A DNA stretch of 64,000 nt from an uncultured Flavobacteriaceae bacterium (GCA_943788695.1 CALSRG010000002.1:310001-374000); one strand, 5' to 3'; positions 1 through 9,748 are shown, counted from the first letter of the stretch. A program made the numbers and translations. The notes: generated from the sequence alone by a model not told the origin.

Positions 1-1
1 A

Positions 2-628
2 TTTAAAATTATGGGTGAGTTTGTCGACGGTTTCGAGCGCATGAGCCGCATAGGTCCATGCATCTCGATTTTTGGTTCGGCAAGAACTCCTGAAACAGAC
101 CCCTACTACAAATTGGGACAACAGATTGCAATGCGCATTGTTGACGATGGCTACGGCGTTATTACAGGCGGTGGGCCAGGCATTATGGAAGCTGCCAATA
201 AAGGAGCACAAGAGGCTAAAGGTCCCTCCGTTGGGCTTAACATAGATTTGCCTATGGAGCAATTTGCTAATCCTTTTATAGACCAAGATAAATTATTGAA
301 TTTCGATTATTTCTTTGTTAGAAAAGTGATGTTCGTCAAATACGCACAAGGTTTTGTTGTCATGCCTGGCGGTTTTGGCACCCTCGATGAGTTGTTCGAG
401 GCCATTACCTTAATACAAACCAAAAAAATTACCGTATTCCCTATCATTTTAGTTGGAAAGGATTTTTGGGGAGGTATGATGTCATGGATCGAGAATGTTG
501 TTTTTGATCAATTTAAAAATGTAAGCAAAGAAGACTTGTCCTTAATCCATCTGGTAGATACACCAGATGAAGTTATGACCATTCTCAACGATTTTTATAG
601 TAACACCTCTTTTAGCCCAAATTTCTAG
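2..628 (+). CDS. LOG-family (TIGR00730-type) Rossmann-fold protein, 5' partial
   Basis: Member of the lysine-decarboxylase-like LOG family, whose characterised members cleave nucleoside 5'-monophosphates (cytokinin riboside 5'-monophosphate phosphoribohydrolase) in the cytosol. Counting from the ATG at position 11, the two family signatures are visible: the glycine-rich GGGPGIM segment at residues 53-59 and PGGFGTLDE at 119-127, which form the nucleotide/phosphate site. The frame stays open upstream to the window edge (codons F-K-I before the ATG). Flavobacterial homologues usually carry about 20-35 more N-terminal residues, so the real start is probably outside the window and the ATG is internal. 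The physiological substrate cannot be read from the sequence. The next gene begins 67 bp downstream on the same strand. Confidence 0.88.
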   Translation, partial: FKIMGEFVDGFERMSRIGPCISIFGSARTPETDPYYKLGQQIAMRIVDDGYGVITGGGPGIMEAANKGAQEAKGPSVGLNIDLPMEQFANPFIDQDKLLNFDYFFVRKVMFVKYAQGFVVMPGGFGTLDELFEAITLIQTKKITVFPIILVGKDFWGGMMSWIENVVFDQFKNVSKEDLSLIHLVDTPDEVMTILNDFYSNTSFSPNF

Positions 629-695
629 AACGTATCACCTGCTGTTATAGGTCCGATGGTTTAATACTGAATCATCGTAAATAACATAACAGTAC

Positions 696-1958
696 ATGAA
701 AAAGTCATTTCTGGTTTGCACATTGTTATTATTAGGACTGCAAACCCTAAGATCACAGGAAGTCATTAATATGATGTTTTATAACATATTGAGATATCCT
801 ACTGTTGGAGATGCTAGCAGAATAGATGATTTGCAGGCTATCCTGGAGTTTTCCGAGCCTGACCTCTTTATGATTTGTGAATTGAACAACGAAACGGGAG
901 CGAATAACATTGAAACAATGATGCAGACTTTGAATCCTAACTATGTCGCTGCACCCTATTGGGATACTGTTTCAGATGATACAGGAAACAACTCAAATGA
1001 GTTACAAAATTTGATCTTTTATGATAACACTAAATTTATTTTAGAAGATCAAGATGTGGTGGTGACATATTTAAGAGATTTTAACCATTACACCCTAAAA
1101 CTCAACACTGTCAATCAAAATACCGACCCTATTTTAATTCATGTTTTTGTGTGTCATCTCAAAGCTTCTTCTGGATCAACCAATGAGCAATTGCGTCTAG
1201 ATATGGCCCTAGATTTCACTACTTATTTGAACTCTTTGAATAGCGATGCCCATGTTATTTTGGCGGGTGATTTCAATGTTTATTCCGACAACGAACCTGC
1301 CTACCAAGAGTTTTTAAATCAAAACAATGTTATTACATTGCTTGACCCTGCAGAACGTCCAGGCGAATGGCACAATAATGTAGATTTTATCGATGTTTGG
1401 TCTCAATCAACCCATGCTACCGCCGGAGGGTCTTATTCGTCTGGTGGTTTTGACGATCGATTTGATTTTATTCTGGCTTCAGGAAATGTCTTAGATGGAA
1501 GTATATTTTCTTACGTTCAAGGCTCTTATGTTTCAGTCGGTAACAACCTCAATCCGAATTGCTTCAATCAGTCTATTAATAGTTCCGATTGTGACGGTGT
1601 ACTTTATGATCTTGCATTAAGAGAGCATTTGTTCAATATGAGTGACCACCTTCCCATTCAAATGCAATTGTCGTTTTCAGATAACTTTTTAAATATGCCG
1701 TCTTACGAACTCAACAATAAAGACTTTGAGTTAGAATTTAATCAAGTTGAAGGTATTCTAAAAGTAGAAGTTAATTCTCGTATATTTGGTAATGAAAGCT
1801 ACCTGCTTATTTATAACATTATGGGACAATTAATTTCTGAAACAGCTGTCGGAACTGACAGTACCATATTTATTCAGACTGATAGTTTAGCAGCTGGTCA
1901 ATACATGTTAAAGAGTAATTTATCTGATTATCCGCCCCAAAAATTTATTAAATATTGA
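696..1958 (+). CDS. Secreted endonuclease/exonuclease/phosphatase family protein with T9SS C-terminal domain
   Basis: A secreted metal-dependent phosphoesterase of the EEP (DNase I-like) fold. An N-terminal signal peptide (MKKSFLVCTLLLLGLQT) is followed by the EEP domain. The metal-binding Glu lies in the CEL motif near residue 61, the GDFN motif at about 191-194, and the SDH catalytic His motif near 316-318. A final stretch of about 80 residues has the pattern of a T9SS type A sorting domain (a YNIMGQLI-like strand and a basic end, KFIKY), so the protein is probably exported through the outer membrane and processed. The substrate (extracellular DNA, or another phosphodiester) is not determined. 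Its TGA stop overlaps the TTG start of the next gene, which suggests co-transcription. Confidence 0.85.
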   Translation: MKKSFLVCTLLLLGLQTLRSQEVINMMFYNILRYPTVGDASRIDDLQAILEFSEPDLFMICELNNETGANNIETMMQTLNPNYVAAPYWDTVSDDTGNNSNELQNLIFYDNTKFILEDQDVVVTYLRDFNHYTLKLNTVNQNTDPILIHVFVCHLKASSGSTNEQLRLDMALDFTTYLNSLNSDAHVILAGDFNVYSDNEPAYQEFLNQNNVITLLDPAERPGEWHNNVDFIDVWSQSTHATAGGSYSSGGFDDRFDFILASGNVLDGSIFSYVQGSYVSVGNNLNPNCFNQSINSSDCDGVLYDLALREHLFNMSDHLPIQMQLSFSDNFLNMPSYELNNKDFELEFNQVEGILKVEVNSRIFGNESYLLIYNIMGQLISETAVGTDSTIFIQTDSLAAGQYMLKSNLSDYPPQKFIKY

Positions 1959-4768
1959 CCTCAACTGGATTAAAATTCACTGCCTTTTTTATATTGGTTG
2001 TATGCCAATCGTGGGGACAGATCAATCTGACTGTCGATGGACATTACATTGCCTCAATTCAGCTGATCCAAATTGAACAACTGGTTGAATACACCAATCA
2101 AAGCGATAGCACTTTAGATGTTATTTATTTACACGATTGGAATAACAGTTATAGCTCGAATAATACTGACTTAGCCATCAGATTTCAGGAAGAGTTTATA
2201 TCAGCTTTTCATTTTGAAAATGACAAAGACCGAGGTTATACTGATATTTTAAAAGTAACAGATAATGAGGGTATTGCCTTAGATTTTGGGCATGACAATG
2301 GATCAGCTGATTTCTGGAAAATTCAATTAAATACGCCATTAAGACCTGGCGATAAGATCAAGATCAATCTGAATTACAATTTACGACTTCCTAACAATAA
2401 ATTTACCGGCTACGGCGCAGATGCTGACAGCAATGTCTATTTAAAAAATTGGATTTTGTGGCCAGCGGTATACGATGATGAATGGGTACTTCAAACCAAT
2501 AAAAATTTAGACGATTTGTATGCTCCCGAAGCTAACATCAGTTTGACAATAAATACTGATGTGCCTATGTATATGTATTCTGATTTGGTTAATCCAGATT
2601 GTTGTCAATCCAAAAAAGTTAATACAACGACATGGATTGGAAGTGCACATCATTGCACGCTGATTTTAAAAAGTAGTGAATCACTGAAAGTCTTTGAATC
2701 ATCTGACCTAAGTATTGCCACTGATTATATTAATAAAGGATTGAGCGAAATTCAAGAACGCGCCTCTGCAGAAAAAGTTATTGATTTCCTTACTGGTATT
2801 TTTGGAAAGATAACGGAGGCTCAACTGCCCATTACAAAAGCTGCTGGAGAACATAGTCCCATTTATGGCTTCGATCGATTGCCTTCTTTTTTGCATCCAT
2901 ATCCAGACGAATTACAATTTGAACTGGAATTGGTCAAGCAAATTACCCACAACGCTCTCGACGGACTCTTAGATACTAATCCGAGAAAGGAGTATTGGCT
3001 TCAATCAGGAATTGAGACCTATGTTTTGATGCTTTTTGTTGAGGAACATTATCCAGATTTAAAACTCCTCGGATCATTTTCAGAATGGTGGGGCGTTCGC
3101 ACCTACAATCTTGCCAAGCAGCCTTTTAACGGTCAGTATAAGTTGTTTTATGAACAAATGGCCCGCACCAACCGCGATCAATCGTTGAGCACTCCAAAAG
3201 ACAGTCTGTTGAAAATTAATCAAACTTTTGTCAATCCCTACAAAGCAGGATTGGGTTTTAAATATATTGACAACTATGCAGGTCAGAGCATTATCCGAGA
3301 ATCCATAAGCGCGTTTTTCAAGGAGGCACCTTCTGAAAGACACAACATTGATGCATTCCGTTCTATTACAGAAGCCAAAACAAACAAATCTTTAGATTGG
3401 TTTTTTGAAGAATACATCAATAATAATGACAAATTAGATTTAAGAGTTAAGAGAGTAAAAAATAAAAACAAACAGCTTCAATTTAAAGTTTACAACCACT
3501 CTGAAAATGGCATTCCTTTTGAAATGGAAATAACGGGCGAAACGGGCAAAAAAACGAGTCAATGGTTAACTTCATCCATTCTTTTAACTGATCCAAACAT
3601 TCACAGCGTTAAAATAAATCCCAGCAATACATTGAGTGAGGTGAAATACAGCAACAATTCGGCTTTTCGAGAAGCCAGTCTGTTTTCAAACCGACCTTTT
3701 AAAATAAAACTTTTAACTGATATTGAAGAACCAGGTTATGACCAGTTTTTTATCACGCCAATTGTCGAATACGGAAACATCTATGATGGATTAAGTTTAG
3801 GCGCTTATTTTACAAACAACACTATTTTAAAACGACCGTTTAGAATCAATCTAACGCCTCAATTTGCTACAAAATCAAAAATTATAACGGGTCGTGGATC
3901 ATTTACACATTATTACAACCGGAATAATGCAAAGCTATACAATATCAATTCGGGAATTTATGGAGGATATAATTCTATCGGCATCAATATGTTCAGTCGA
4001 ATTGCAAGCCCTTTTATATCATTAAAATTTAGAGAACCTAAAGACCTGAGGTCAAACAAACGCCAAGAGTTTAACTTAAGATACATCTCTATTTTTAACG
4101 ATGCCGCAAATAACACCAACGACAACACTCCAAATTACGGGGTGTTCAATTTGAGACTGAAAGATTCAGACAAAAACCTCTTTGACTTTAAACAAGCCAT
4201 TATTGACACTCAATTGTCCAATGATTTTGGGAAGATCAGTTTGGAATATCAATATCGAAAACTAAGTGGTAAAAATCATCAATTCAACCTCAGACTATTC
4301 GCAGGAGCCTTTCTTTATCACAATGCCAAACACACTACATTTTTTGACTTTTCTCTTGACCGCCCATCGGACTATTTATTTGACTACAACTACTTAGGGC
4401 GATCTGAAAGTAGTGGTTTTTTTAGTCAACAAATCAATATTTCTGACGGTGGTTTTAAATCTATACTTGATCCTCGGACAGCTAACCAATGGATGACAAC
4501 AGCCAATTTGAGCGCCAGCATTTTCCGTTGGATTGAATGGTATGGCGATATCGGTTTTAGTAAAAATATGGATAAAATGAATCCGTTTTTTGCATATGAC
4601 GCAGGGCTCAGACTTAACTTCATTCCTGACTATTTTGAACTCTACTTCCCTTTTTATTCTAATTTAGGTTGGGAGATCGCTCAAGACAGTTATTTTCAGA
4701 AAATAAGATTTGTAATCACCACCTCACCAAGAAAACTATCGGGCCTGTTCCAGCGAAAGTGGTTTTAA
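1955..4768 (+). CDS. M1-peptidase-like protein with dead zinc site and C-terminal beta-rich (outer-membrane-like) region
   Basis: Looks like a flavobacterial M1 (gluzincin) aminopeptidase relative: signal peptide, N-terminal beta domain (about 25-250), an alpha-helical peptidase-like domain (about 250-490), then a long C-terminal region rich in alternating aromatic beta strands, compatible with a membrane-associated barrel. The catalytic signature is lost. At the place expected for HExxH-18-E it reads KQITH (residues 328-332), and 18 residues later WLQS (S351) stands where the WL-E-G glutamate should be. Two of three zinc ligands and the catalytic Glu are therefore replaced while spacing is kept. 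The start is TTG, overlapping the preceding stop by 4 nt (TTGA); the first ATG is far into the protein, and the residues after the TTG form a good signal peptide. Probably a binding or structural protein rather than a peptidase. Its function is unknown. Confidence 0.75.
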   Translation: MTSTGLKFTAFFILVVCQSWGQINLTVDGHYIASIQLIQIEQLVEYTNQSDSTLDVIYLHDWNNSYSSNNTDLAIRFQEEFISAFHFENDKDRGYTDILKVTDNEGIALDFGHDNGSADFWKIQLNTPLRPGDKIKINLNYNLRLPNNKFTGYGADADSNVYLKNWILWPAVYDDEWVLQTNKNLDDLYAPEANISLTINTDVPMYMYSDLVNPDCCQSKKVNTTTWIGSAHHCTLILKSSESLKVFESSDLSIATDYINKGLSEIQERASAEKVIDFLTGIFGKITEAQLPITKAAGEHSPIYGFDRLPSFLHPYPDELQFELELVKQITHNALDGLLDTNPRKEYWLQSGIETYVLMLFVEEHYPDLKLLGSFSEWWGVRTYNLAKQPFNGQYKLFYEQMARTNRDQSLSTPKDSLLKINQTFVNPYKAGLGFKYIDNYAGQSIIRESISAFFKEAPSERHNIDAFRSITEAKTNKSLDWFFEEYINNNDKLDLRVKRVKNKNKQLQFKVYNHSENGIPFEMEITGETGKKTSQWLTSSILLTDPNIHSVKINPSNTLSEVKYSNNSAFREASLFSNRPFKIKLLTDIEEPGYDQFFITPIVEYGNIYDGLSLGAYFTNNTILKRPFRINLTPQFATKSKIITGRGSFTHYYNRNNAKLYNINSGIYGGYNSIGINMFSRIASPFISLKFREPKDLRSNKRQEFNLRYISIFNDAANNTNDNTPNYGVFNLRLKDSDKNLFDFKQAIIDTQLSNDFGKISLEYQYRKLSGKNHQFNLRLFAGAFLYHNAKHTTFFDFSLDRPSDYLFDYNYLGRSESSGFFSQQINISDGGFKSILDPRTANQWMTTANLSASIFRWIEWYGDIGFSKNMDKMNPFFAYDAGLRLNFIPDYFELYFPFYSNLGWEIAQDSYFQKIRFVITTSPRKLSGLFQRKWF

Positions 4769-4778
4769 TTCATTGACA

Positions 4779-4809
4779 TTGCATAGACTGTGAATATTGG
4801 TTAAATTTG
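4779..4809 (+). promoter_or_regulatory. Bacteroidota-type promoter (TTG / TAnnTTTG) for the E1 gene
   Basis: A TAAATTTG box (4802-4809) matches the Bacteroidota -7 consensus TAnnTTTG and is preceded by TTG at 4779-4781 with a 20-nt spacer, matching the -33 element. The ATG at 4814 lies only 4 nt after the box, so a transcript would have almost no leader. Confidence 0.55.
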
Positions 4810-4813
4810 CAGC

Positions 4814-7243
4814 ATGTCCAAAACTAAAAAAGACGTGCTTGACTTCGGAGAATTTGAAAAAGTAATGACTTTTGATGATTTCAAATCATCTCTAAAGCAG
4901 GATTACAGATTAGCATATCTCAGCCGCCAATGTAGTCTCCTTGGACGAAAAGAAGTATTAACTGGTAAAGCTAAATTTGGTATTTTTGGAGATGGTAAAG
5001 AATTGCCACAATTGGCTTGGTCAAAGGTCTTTCAAAATGGCGACTTCAGATCGGGTTATTACCGCGACCAAACCTTTATGATGGCTATTGATGCCCTCAC
5101 ACCACAATCATTTTTTGCCGGGCTTTATGCTCATACAGATATTGAGGCAGAGCCAATGAGTGCTGGTCGTCAAATGGGAGGTCATTTTGCCACGCACAGT
5201 TTGGACGATAATGGTAATTGGCTCAACTTGATGCAGCAGAAAAATTCGAGTGCCGACTTATCCCCCACTGGTGCTCAAATGCCTAAACTCCTAGGTCTGG
5301 CGCAAGCATCTAAAATTTATCGACAAATCCCCGAAATCAAAGCACCATTTTTTACTGATGGTGGTAATGAAGTCGCATGGGGAACCATTGGCAATGCCAG
5401 TACTAGTGAAGGCTTGTTTTTCGAAACAATAAATGCCGCAGGTGTTTTGCAAGTCCCTATGGTGGTTAGTGTTTGGGACGATGAATATGGTATTTCAGTA
5501 CACGCCTCACACCAAACTACTAAAGAAAGTATATCTGAAATTCTTGCAGGTTTCCAGCGCAACAGCAAGGCTAATGGATTTGAAATCATCAAAGTTAAAG
5601 GTTGGGACTACCCAGCTCTTATCGAAGCCTATGAAAATGCTAGTGAATTAGCAAGAATACATCACGTACCAGTGCTTATCCATGTTTGCGAACTTACTCA
5701 ACCACAGGGTCATTCTACTTCTGGATCACACGAACGTTACAAAGACAAAGACCGTTTAGCATGGGAAGCTGAGTTCGATTGCTTGATAAAGTTTAAAGCA
5801 TGGCTTATTGATAAAGATTATTGTACATCTTCCGAATTAGAAGCCGTTGAAGCAGAATGTCAAGAAGAGGTTAAAAAAGCCCAAAAATCAGCATGGAAGG
5901 CTTACTTAACACCCATCTTAGCAGAACAACAAAGTGTATTGAGTATTCTTAATGAAATTGCGTCAAAGTCCACAAATAAAGTTTTGTTAACGCCTATAAT
6001 AAAGGCACTCGAAACGAATAGAACGCCGATCAGAAAGGATATTATTACTACGGCTCGTAAAGTCCTCCGATTGTGTAGAGCGTTAAATCCAAGTGATAAA
6101 CGCAACCTCCATGATTGGATAGAGGCCTACAATATCAAACAGAAAGACAATTTTAGCGGTCAACTCTACTCCATGAGTGCTGAAAACTCATACCAATCAA
6201 CCTGCATTCCACCAAACTATAGCGATCAGGACACACAAGTCGATGGTCGTGTGGTACTGCGTGAAAACTTTGACACCCTTTTGGCCAAGTATCCCGAAGT
6301 ATTAATCTTCGGTGAAGATGCCGGCACAATCGGTGATGTTAATCAGGGCTTAGAAGGTCTTCAGGCAAAATACGGCGACATACGAGTGGCAGATACTGGT
6401 ATTCGAGAAGCGAGTATCATTGGACAAGGTATTGGTATGGCCATGCGAGGATTAAGACCTATTGCCGAAATACAGTATTTAGATTATGTTTTATATGCCC
6501 TGCAAATTATGAGTGATGATGTTGCTACTTTGCATTACCGCACCAAAGGCAAGCAAAAAGCACCTTTAATTATCCGTACTAGAGGTCACCGTTTGGAAGG
6601 GATTTGGCATTCGGGGTCCCCAATGGGCGGTATTGTTAATCTACTCCATGGGATGTTCGTTTTAGTACCCAGAAACATGACGCAAGCAGCTGGTTTTTAC
6701 AATCATCTTTTGACCACCGACACGCCGGCATTGGTTGTAGAGTGCCTCAATGGCTATCGTCTTAAAGAAGCTCTGCCAACAAATTTAGGTGCATTTACCA
6801 CGCCATTTGGCGAAGTCGAAACCCTGCGATTAGGATCCGACTTGACCATCGTTTCCTACGGTTCAACACTACGTTTAGTAATGGAAGCGGCTCAAGAATT
6901 ATCAAACGTTGGTATTAATATTGAAGTTATTGATATCCAGTCTCTTATACCTTTCGATTTAAAGCATAATATCAGTAAAAGTATTGCCAAAACCAACCGA
7001 CTATTGATCGTTGACGAAGACGTTCCAGGTGGTGCTACAGCCTATATTTTAAATGCCATTCTGAATGAACAACGAGCCTATCAGTATTTGGACAGTGCTC
7101 CTCAAACACTTAGTGCAAAAGCACACCGACCGGCATACAGTACTGATGGTGATTATTTTTCAAAACCTTCTGTAGATGATATCTTTGAAAAGGCTTATGA
7201 CATGATGAGCGAATCTGATCCAGTCAAATTTCCAGCCCTCTAA
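4814..7243 (+). CDS. 2-oxoacid (branched-chain type) dehydrogenase E1, alpha and beta subunits fused
   Basis: Thiamine-diphosphate-dependent E1 component that decarboxylates 2-oxoacids and passes the acyl group to the lipoyl E2, here as one 809-residue chain. Residues about 60-400 form the alpha part, including the TPP/Mg-binding segment GTIGNASTSEGLFFETIN (from about residue 190). Residues about 475-800 form the beta transketolase-like part, starting at GEDAGTIGD (about 500) and containing IREASIIGQGIGMAMRG. The fused arrangement is well known in Bacteroidota and is usually assigned to branched-chain 2-oxoacid oxidation. No E2 or E3 gene is nearby, so substrate preference is inferred. The stop codon abuts the stop of the convergent holA with no bases between. 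Start chosen at the ATG right after a TAAATTTG promoter box. Confidence 0.9.
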   Translation: MSKTKKDVLDFGEFEKVMTFDDFKSSLKQDYRLAYLSRQCSLLGRKEVLTGKAKFGIFGDGKELPQLAWSKVFQNGDFRSGYYRDQTFMMAIDALTPQSFFAGLYAHTDIEAEPMSAGRQMGGHFATHSLDDNGNWLNLMQQKNSSADLSPTGAQMPKLLGLAQASKIYRQIPEIKAPFFTDGGNEVAWGTIGNASTSEGLFFETINAAGVLQVPMVVSVWDDEYGISVHASHQTTKESISEILAGFQRNSKANGFEIIKVKGWDYPALIEAYENASELARIHHVPVLIHVCELTQPQGHSTSGSHERYKDKDRLAWEAEFDCLIKFKAWLIDKDYCTSSELEAVEAECQEEVKKAQKSAWKAYLTPILAEQQSVLSILNEIASKSTNKVLLTPIIKALETNRTPIRKDIITTARKVLRLCRALNPSDKRNLHDWIEAYNIKQKDNFSGQLYSMSAENSYQSTCIPPNYSDQDTQVDGRVVLRENFDTLLAKYPEVLIFGEDAGTIGDVNQGLEGLQAKYGDIRVADTGIREASIIGQGIGMAMRGLRPIAEIQYLDYVLYALQIMSDDVATLHYRTKGKQKAPLIIRTRGHRLEGIWHSGSPMGGIVNLLHGMFVLVPRNMTQAAGFYNHLLTTDTPALVVECLNGYRLKEALPTNLGAFTTPFGEVETLRLGSDLTIVSYGSTLRLVMEAAQELSNVGINIEVIDIQSLIPFDLKHNISKSIAKTNRLLIVDEDVPGGATAYILNAILNEQRAYQYLDSAPQTLSAKAHRPAYSTDGDYFSKPSVDDIFEKAYDMMSESDPVKFPAL

Positions 7244-8248
7244 TTAGTGCATTAAGCGGTGAACTAATTCTCTAAGGAGATCGCCGTCATAAATTTCTCT
7301 AACGCCCACCCCTTTGCTTTTAACATCATATTCTCTTAACAATGAAATATTGCGCGAAGCATATTTCATTGGATAATTTTTTGCCGCTAGGGTGTAGTCC
7401 TTTACAAAATACGGATTGATGCCCAATGCAGATGCAACGGAACGGGGACTGTGATCGGTCAAGGCGTGGTATTGTAAAATCTGTGCAAAGTATGAAAATA
7501 ACATTCCGACAGTCAAAACCAAAGGATGCTCTTTTGGATTATGTCCAAAATGTTCTGCAATCTTGTAGGCCCGAGAAACGTCACGATTTCCAATGGCGTT
7601 GCGCAATTCAAACACATTAAAATCCTTAGAAATACCAATATTTGTTTCGACATCGTCTGGTGTAATCTGATGTCCCTTTGGAAACAGCAATCCTAATTTT
7701 TCTAGCTCATTGGCAATTTTAGACAAATCATTTCCTAAAAACTCCACCAGCATTTGTGCTGCCTTAGGCACAATGTCATATTGCTGTTGCTTCAGATAAT
7801 CGTGAATCCAGTGCGCTACCTTATTTTCATACAAACTCTTAGACTCAATGACTGCGCCTGATTTTGACACCGCCTTATAAAAAGCCTTTCGCTTGTCGAG
7901 CGTTTTATATTTATAATTAATGACCAAGACTGTTGAAGGTTGCGGATTCGCAGCATAAACTGATAAACCATCAATGGTCCTCGACCAATCTTGTGCTTCC
8001 TTTACAATAATCAATTGACGTTCAGCCATCATTGGAAAGCGTTTTGCACTAGATACCACCTCGTCAACGTTAGTATCTCTAGCATAAAATACCATTTCAT
8101 TGAAACCCCGCTCCTCCTCTTTGAGGGCGTGCTTTTTAATTTCTGTCGTAATCAAGTCGATATAATAAGGCTCATCACCCATAAGCACATAAATGGGCTT
8201 AAATACTTTTTTCCTAATGTCGGCTAAGATGGCATCAATCTCATTCAT
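7244..8248 (-). CDS. holA: DNA polymerase III delta subunit
   Basis: Clamp-loader delta subunit, which opens the beta sliding clamp and works with gamma/tau and delta-prime. The 334-residue length fits the family. The N-terminal part has the typical opening (residues about 17-30, VFKPIYVLMGDEPYYID) followed by the degenerate AAA-type domain with the KRFPMMAERQLIIVKEA segment, and the C-terminal part holds the helical collar domain (from about residue 210). It is divergent from the HsdR_N gene, with only 26 bp between the two ATGs, so their promoters must overlap. Its stop directly touches that of the E1 gene. Bacteroidota often carry holA next to this HsdR_N gene, which supports both calls. 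Confidence 0.93.
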   Translation of the reverse strand: MNEIDAILADIRKKVFKPIYVLMGDEPYYIDLITTEIKKHALKEEERGFNEMVFYARDTNVDEVVSSAKRFPMMAERQLIIVKEAQDWSRTIDGLSVYAANPQPSTVLVINYKYKTLDKRKAFYKAVSKSGAVIESKSLYENKVAHWIHDYLKQQQYDIVPKAAQMLVEFLGNDLSKIANELEKLGLLFPKGHQITPDDVETNIGISKDFNVFELRNAIGNRDVSRAYKIAEHFGHNPKEHPLVLTVGMLFSYFAQILQYHALTDHSPRSVASALGINPYFVKDYTLAAKNYPMKYASRNISLLREYDVKSKGVGVREIYDGDLLRELVHRLMH

Positions 8249-8274
8249 TCAAAAAAAATCATCATTTTTGCAGT

Positions 8275-8721
8275 ATGCAGGCATTGTCATTTCCGCCCTA
8301 TACGTTCAAGTTCAAAAGTAGCGAAAATAAACGGCTCATTTTTGACCCCATCCGCAAAAAATATGTCCAACTTCAACCCGAAGAATGGGTAAGACAGCAT
8401 TGTGTGCAATTTTTAATTCAAAGCAAGGGGTATCCCAAAAGCCTAATAAACGTCGAAAAGCAAATCAAAGTGGGCATCACCACTAAGCGATATGATATCA
8501 TCATTTTTAAACCAGATGGGACGGTTTCGGTTGTGGTAGAGTGCAAAGCCCCAGAGGTGAGCATCTCTCAAGACACCTTCGACCAAATTGCACGTTATAA
8601 CCTTACACTAAAGGCAGATTATTTAATGGTGACAAATGGATTAGATCACTATTTTTGTCAGATGAACCACCAAGAAGAGCGCTACCTGTTTTTAAAAGAC
8701 ATTCCTAGTTACGTGCAATGA
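8275..8721 (+). CDS. Stand-alone type I restriction HsdR_N-domain protein (PD-(D/E)XK fold)
   Basis: A 148-residue protein consisting only of the nuclease-like N-terminal domain seen in type I restriction HsdR subunits. The core motifs are intact: E61, D74 (YDIIIF) and E89-C90-K91 (VVVECKAPE), the order expected for a PD-(D/E)XK active site. There is no helicase domain, no HsdM or HsdS nearby, and no sign of a restriction locus. Such single-domain proteins are conserved in Bacteroidota beside holA, which points to a house-keeping DNA or RNA role rather than restriction, but the function is not established. A near-consensus CATTTTTG box (8263-8270) sits just before the ATG. The last codon and stop overlap the next gene by ATGA. 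Confidence 0.82.
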   Translation: MQALSFPPYTFKFKSSENKRLIFDPIRKKYVQLQPEEWVRQHCVQFLIQSKGYPKSLINVEKQIKVGITTKRYDIIIFKPDGTVSVVVECKAPEVSISQDTFDQIARYNLTLKADYLMVTNGLDHYFCQMNHQEERYLFLKDIPSYVQ

Positions 8722-9698
8722 AAACAGCAATCGTCATATTGAATTGGAATGGCAGAGCCTTATTAGAAAGGTTTCTTCCTGATGTGATTGCTCACAGCGC
8801 AGAACAAGCCACCATTTATGTGGTTGACAACGCCTCAACGGATGACTCCATCGCCTTTTTACAAACTCAATACCCTGAAATCAAGCTAATTTGTCATACA
8901 GAAAATTGGGGCTATGCAGGCGGCTACAATAAAGCCATGGCACAAATAGACGCTGATCTAATTTGCTTGATGAACAACGACATTCGGACAACGCCTCATT
9001 GGCTCAATGCGATTATTGAGGCTTTTGCTGCTAATGGTCGTATGGCTTTGGCACAACCAAAAATTTTAGACCTTAACCATCCCACCCACTTCGAATATGC
9101 TGGCGCCGCTGGTGGTATGATGGACCGTTTTGGTTATCCCTACTGTCGTGGTCGTATATTTGACACCATAGAGGAGGATAGCGACCAGTATGCTAGCGCA
9201 CAAGTATTTTGGGCTTCTGGTGCCTGTTTGTTTGTGCGTAAATCTGTGTTTGAATCTTTAGGGGGATTCGACGATAGCTTTTTTGCACATATGGAAGAAA
9301 TTGACCTCTGTTGGCGTGCACAGCATCAAGGACATGAAGTTTGGGCGCTATGCAACAGTAGTGTTTTACATTTAGGCGGTGGCACTTTAACATATGGCAG
9401 TTCGAGAAAAACACGATTAAATTTTCGAAACAGCCTTTTTATGCTTGTCAAAAACACCGCCAAGCATTTGCCGTTTATCCTAATTATAAGGCTGTTACTC
9501 GACGGAATAGCAGCATGGCGTTTTATGTTCAAGGGACAAACTTCACACTTTGGCGCCATATTTATGGCACACATGGACTTTTATCGTGGTGCCCGTTCTT
9601 ATTTTATGAAAAGAAATAAGTCATTGAAAATCATATCATTAAATCCATCTATTGTGTGGAAATATTATATTTTAGGTTATCGTAAATACAGACCCTAA
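8718..9698 (+). CDS. Glycosyltransferase family 2 (rhamnosyltransferase-like)
   Basis: Cytosolic or membrane-associated GT-A fold glycosyltransferase using a nucleotide sugar to build a surface glycan. It has the GT2 opening (VILNWNG, residues about 6-12), the VVDNASTDDS segment near residue 39, a DxD-like NNDI motif near 92, and the WASGACLFVRKSVFESLGGFD acceptor-side segment near 170-190 followed by the EEIDLCWR motif. A C-terminal hydrophobic stretch (about 250-262) may anchor it to the membrane. Donor and acceptor are unknown. It starts inside the stop of the HsdR_N gene (ATGA overlap), so the two are probably translated from one message. No terminator is visible before the OmpA gene, which appears to have its own promoter. 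Confidence 0.88.
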   Translation: MKTAIVILNWNGRALLERFLPDVIAHSAEQATIYVVDNASTDDSIAFLQTQYPEIKLICHTENWGYAGGYNKAMAQIDADLICLMNNDIRTTPHWLNAIIEAFAANGRMALAQPKILDLNHPTHFEYAGAAGGMMDRFGYPYCRGRIFDTIEEDSDQYASAQVFWASGACLFVRKSVFESLGGFDDSFFAHMEEIDLCWRAQHQGHEVWALCNSSVLHLGGGTLTYGSSRKTRLNFRNSLFMLVKNTAKHLPFILIIRLLLDGIAAWRFMFKGQTSHFGAIFMAHMDFYRGARSYFMKRNKSLKIISLNPSIVWKYYILGYRKYRP

Positions 9699-9748
9699 TA
9701 TGCTTTGTAAAAGTTATGTTAACAATGATATAGGCTGCAAAATTTTAG

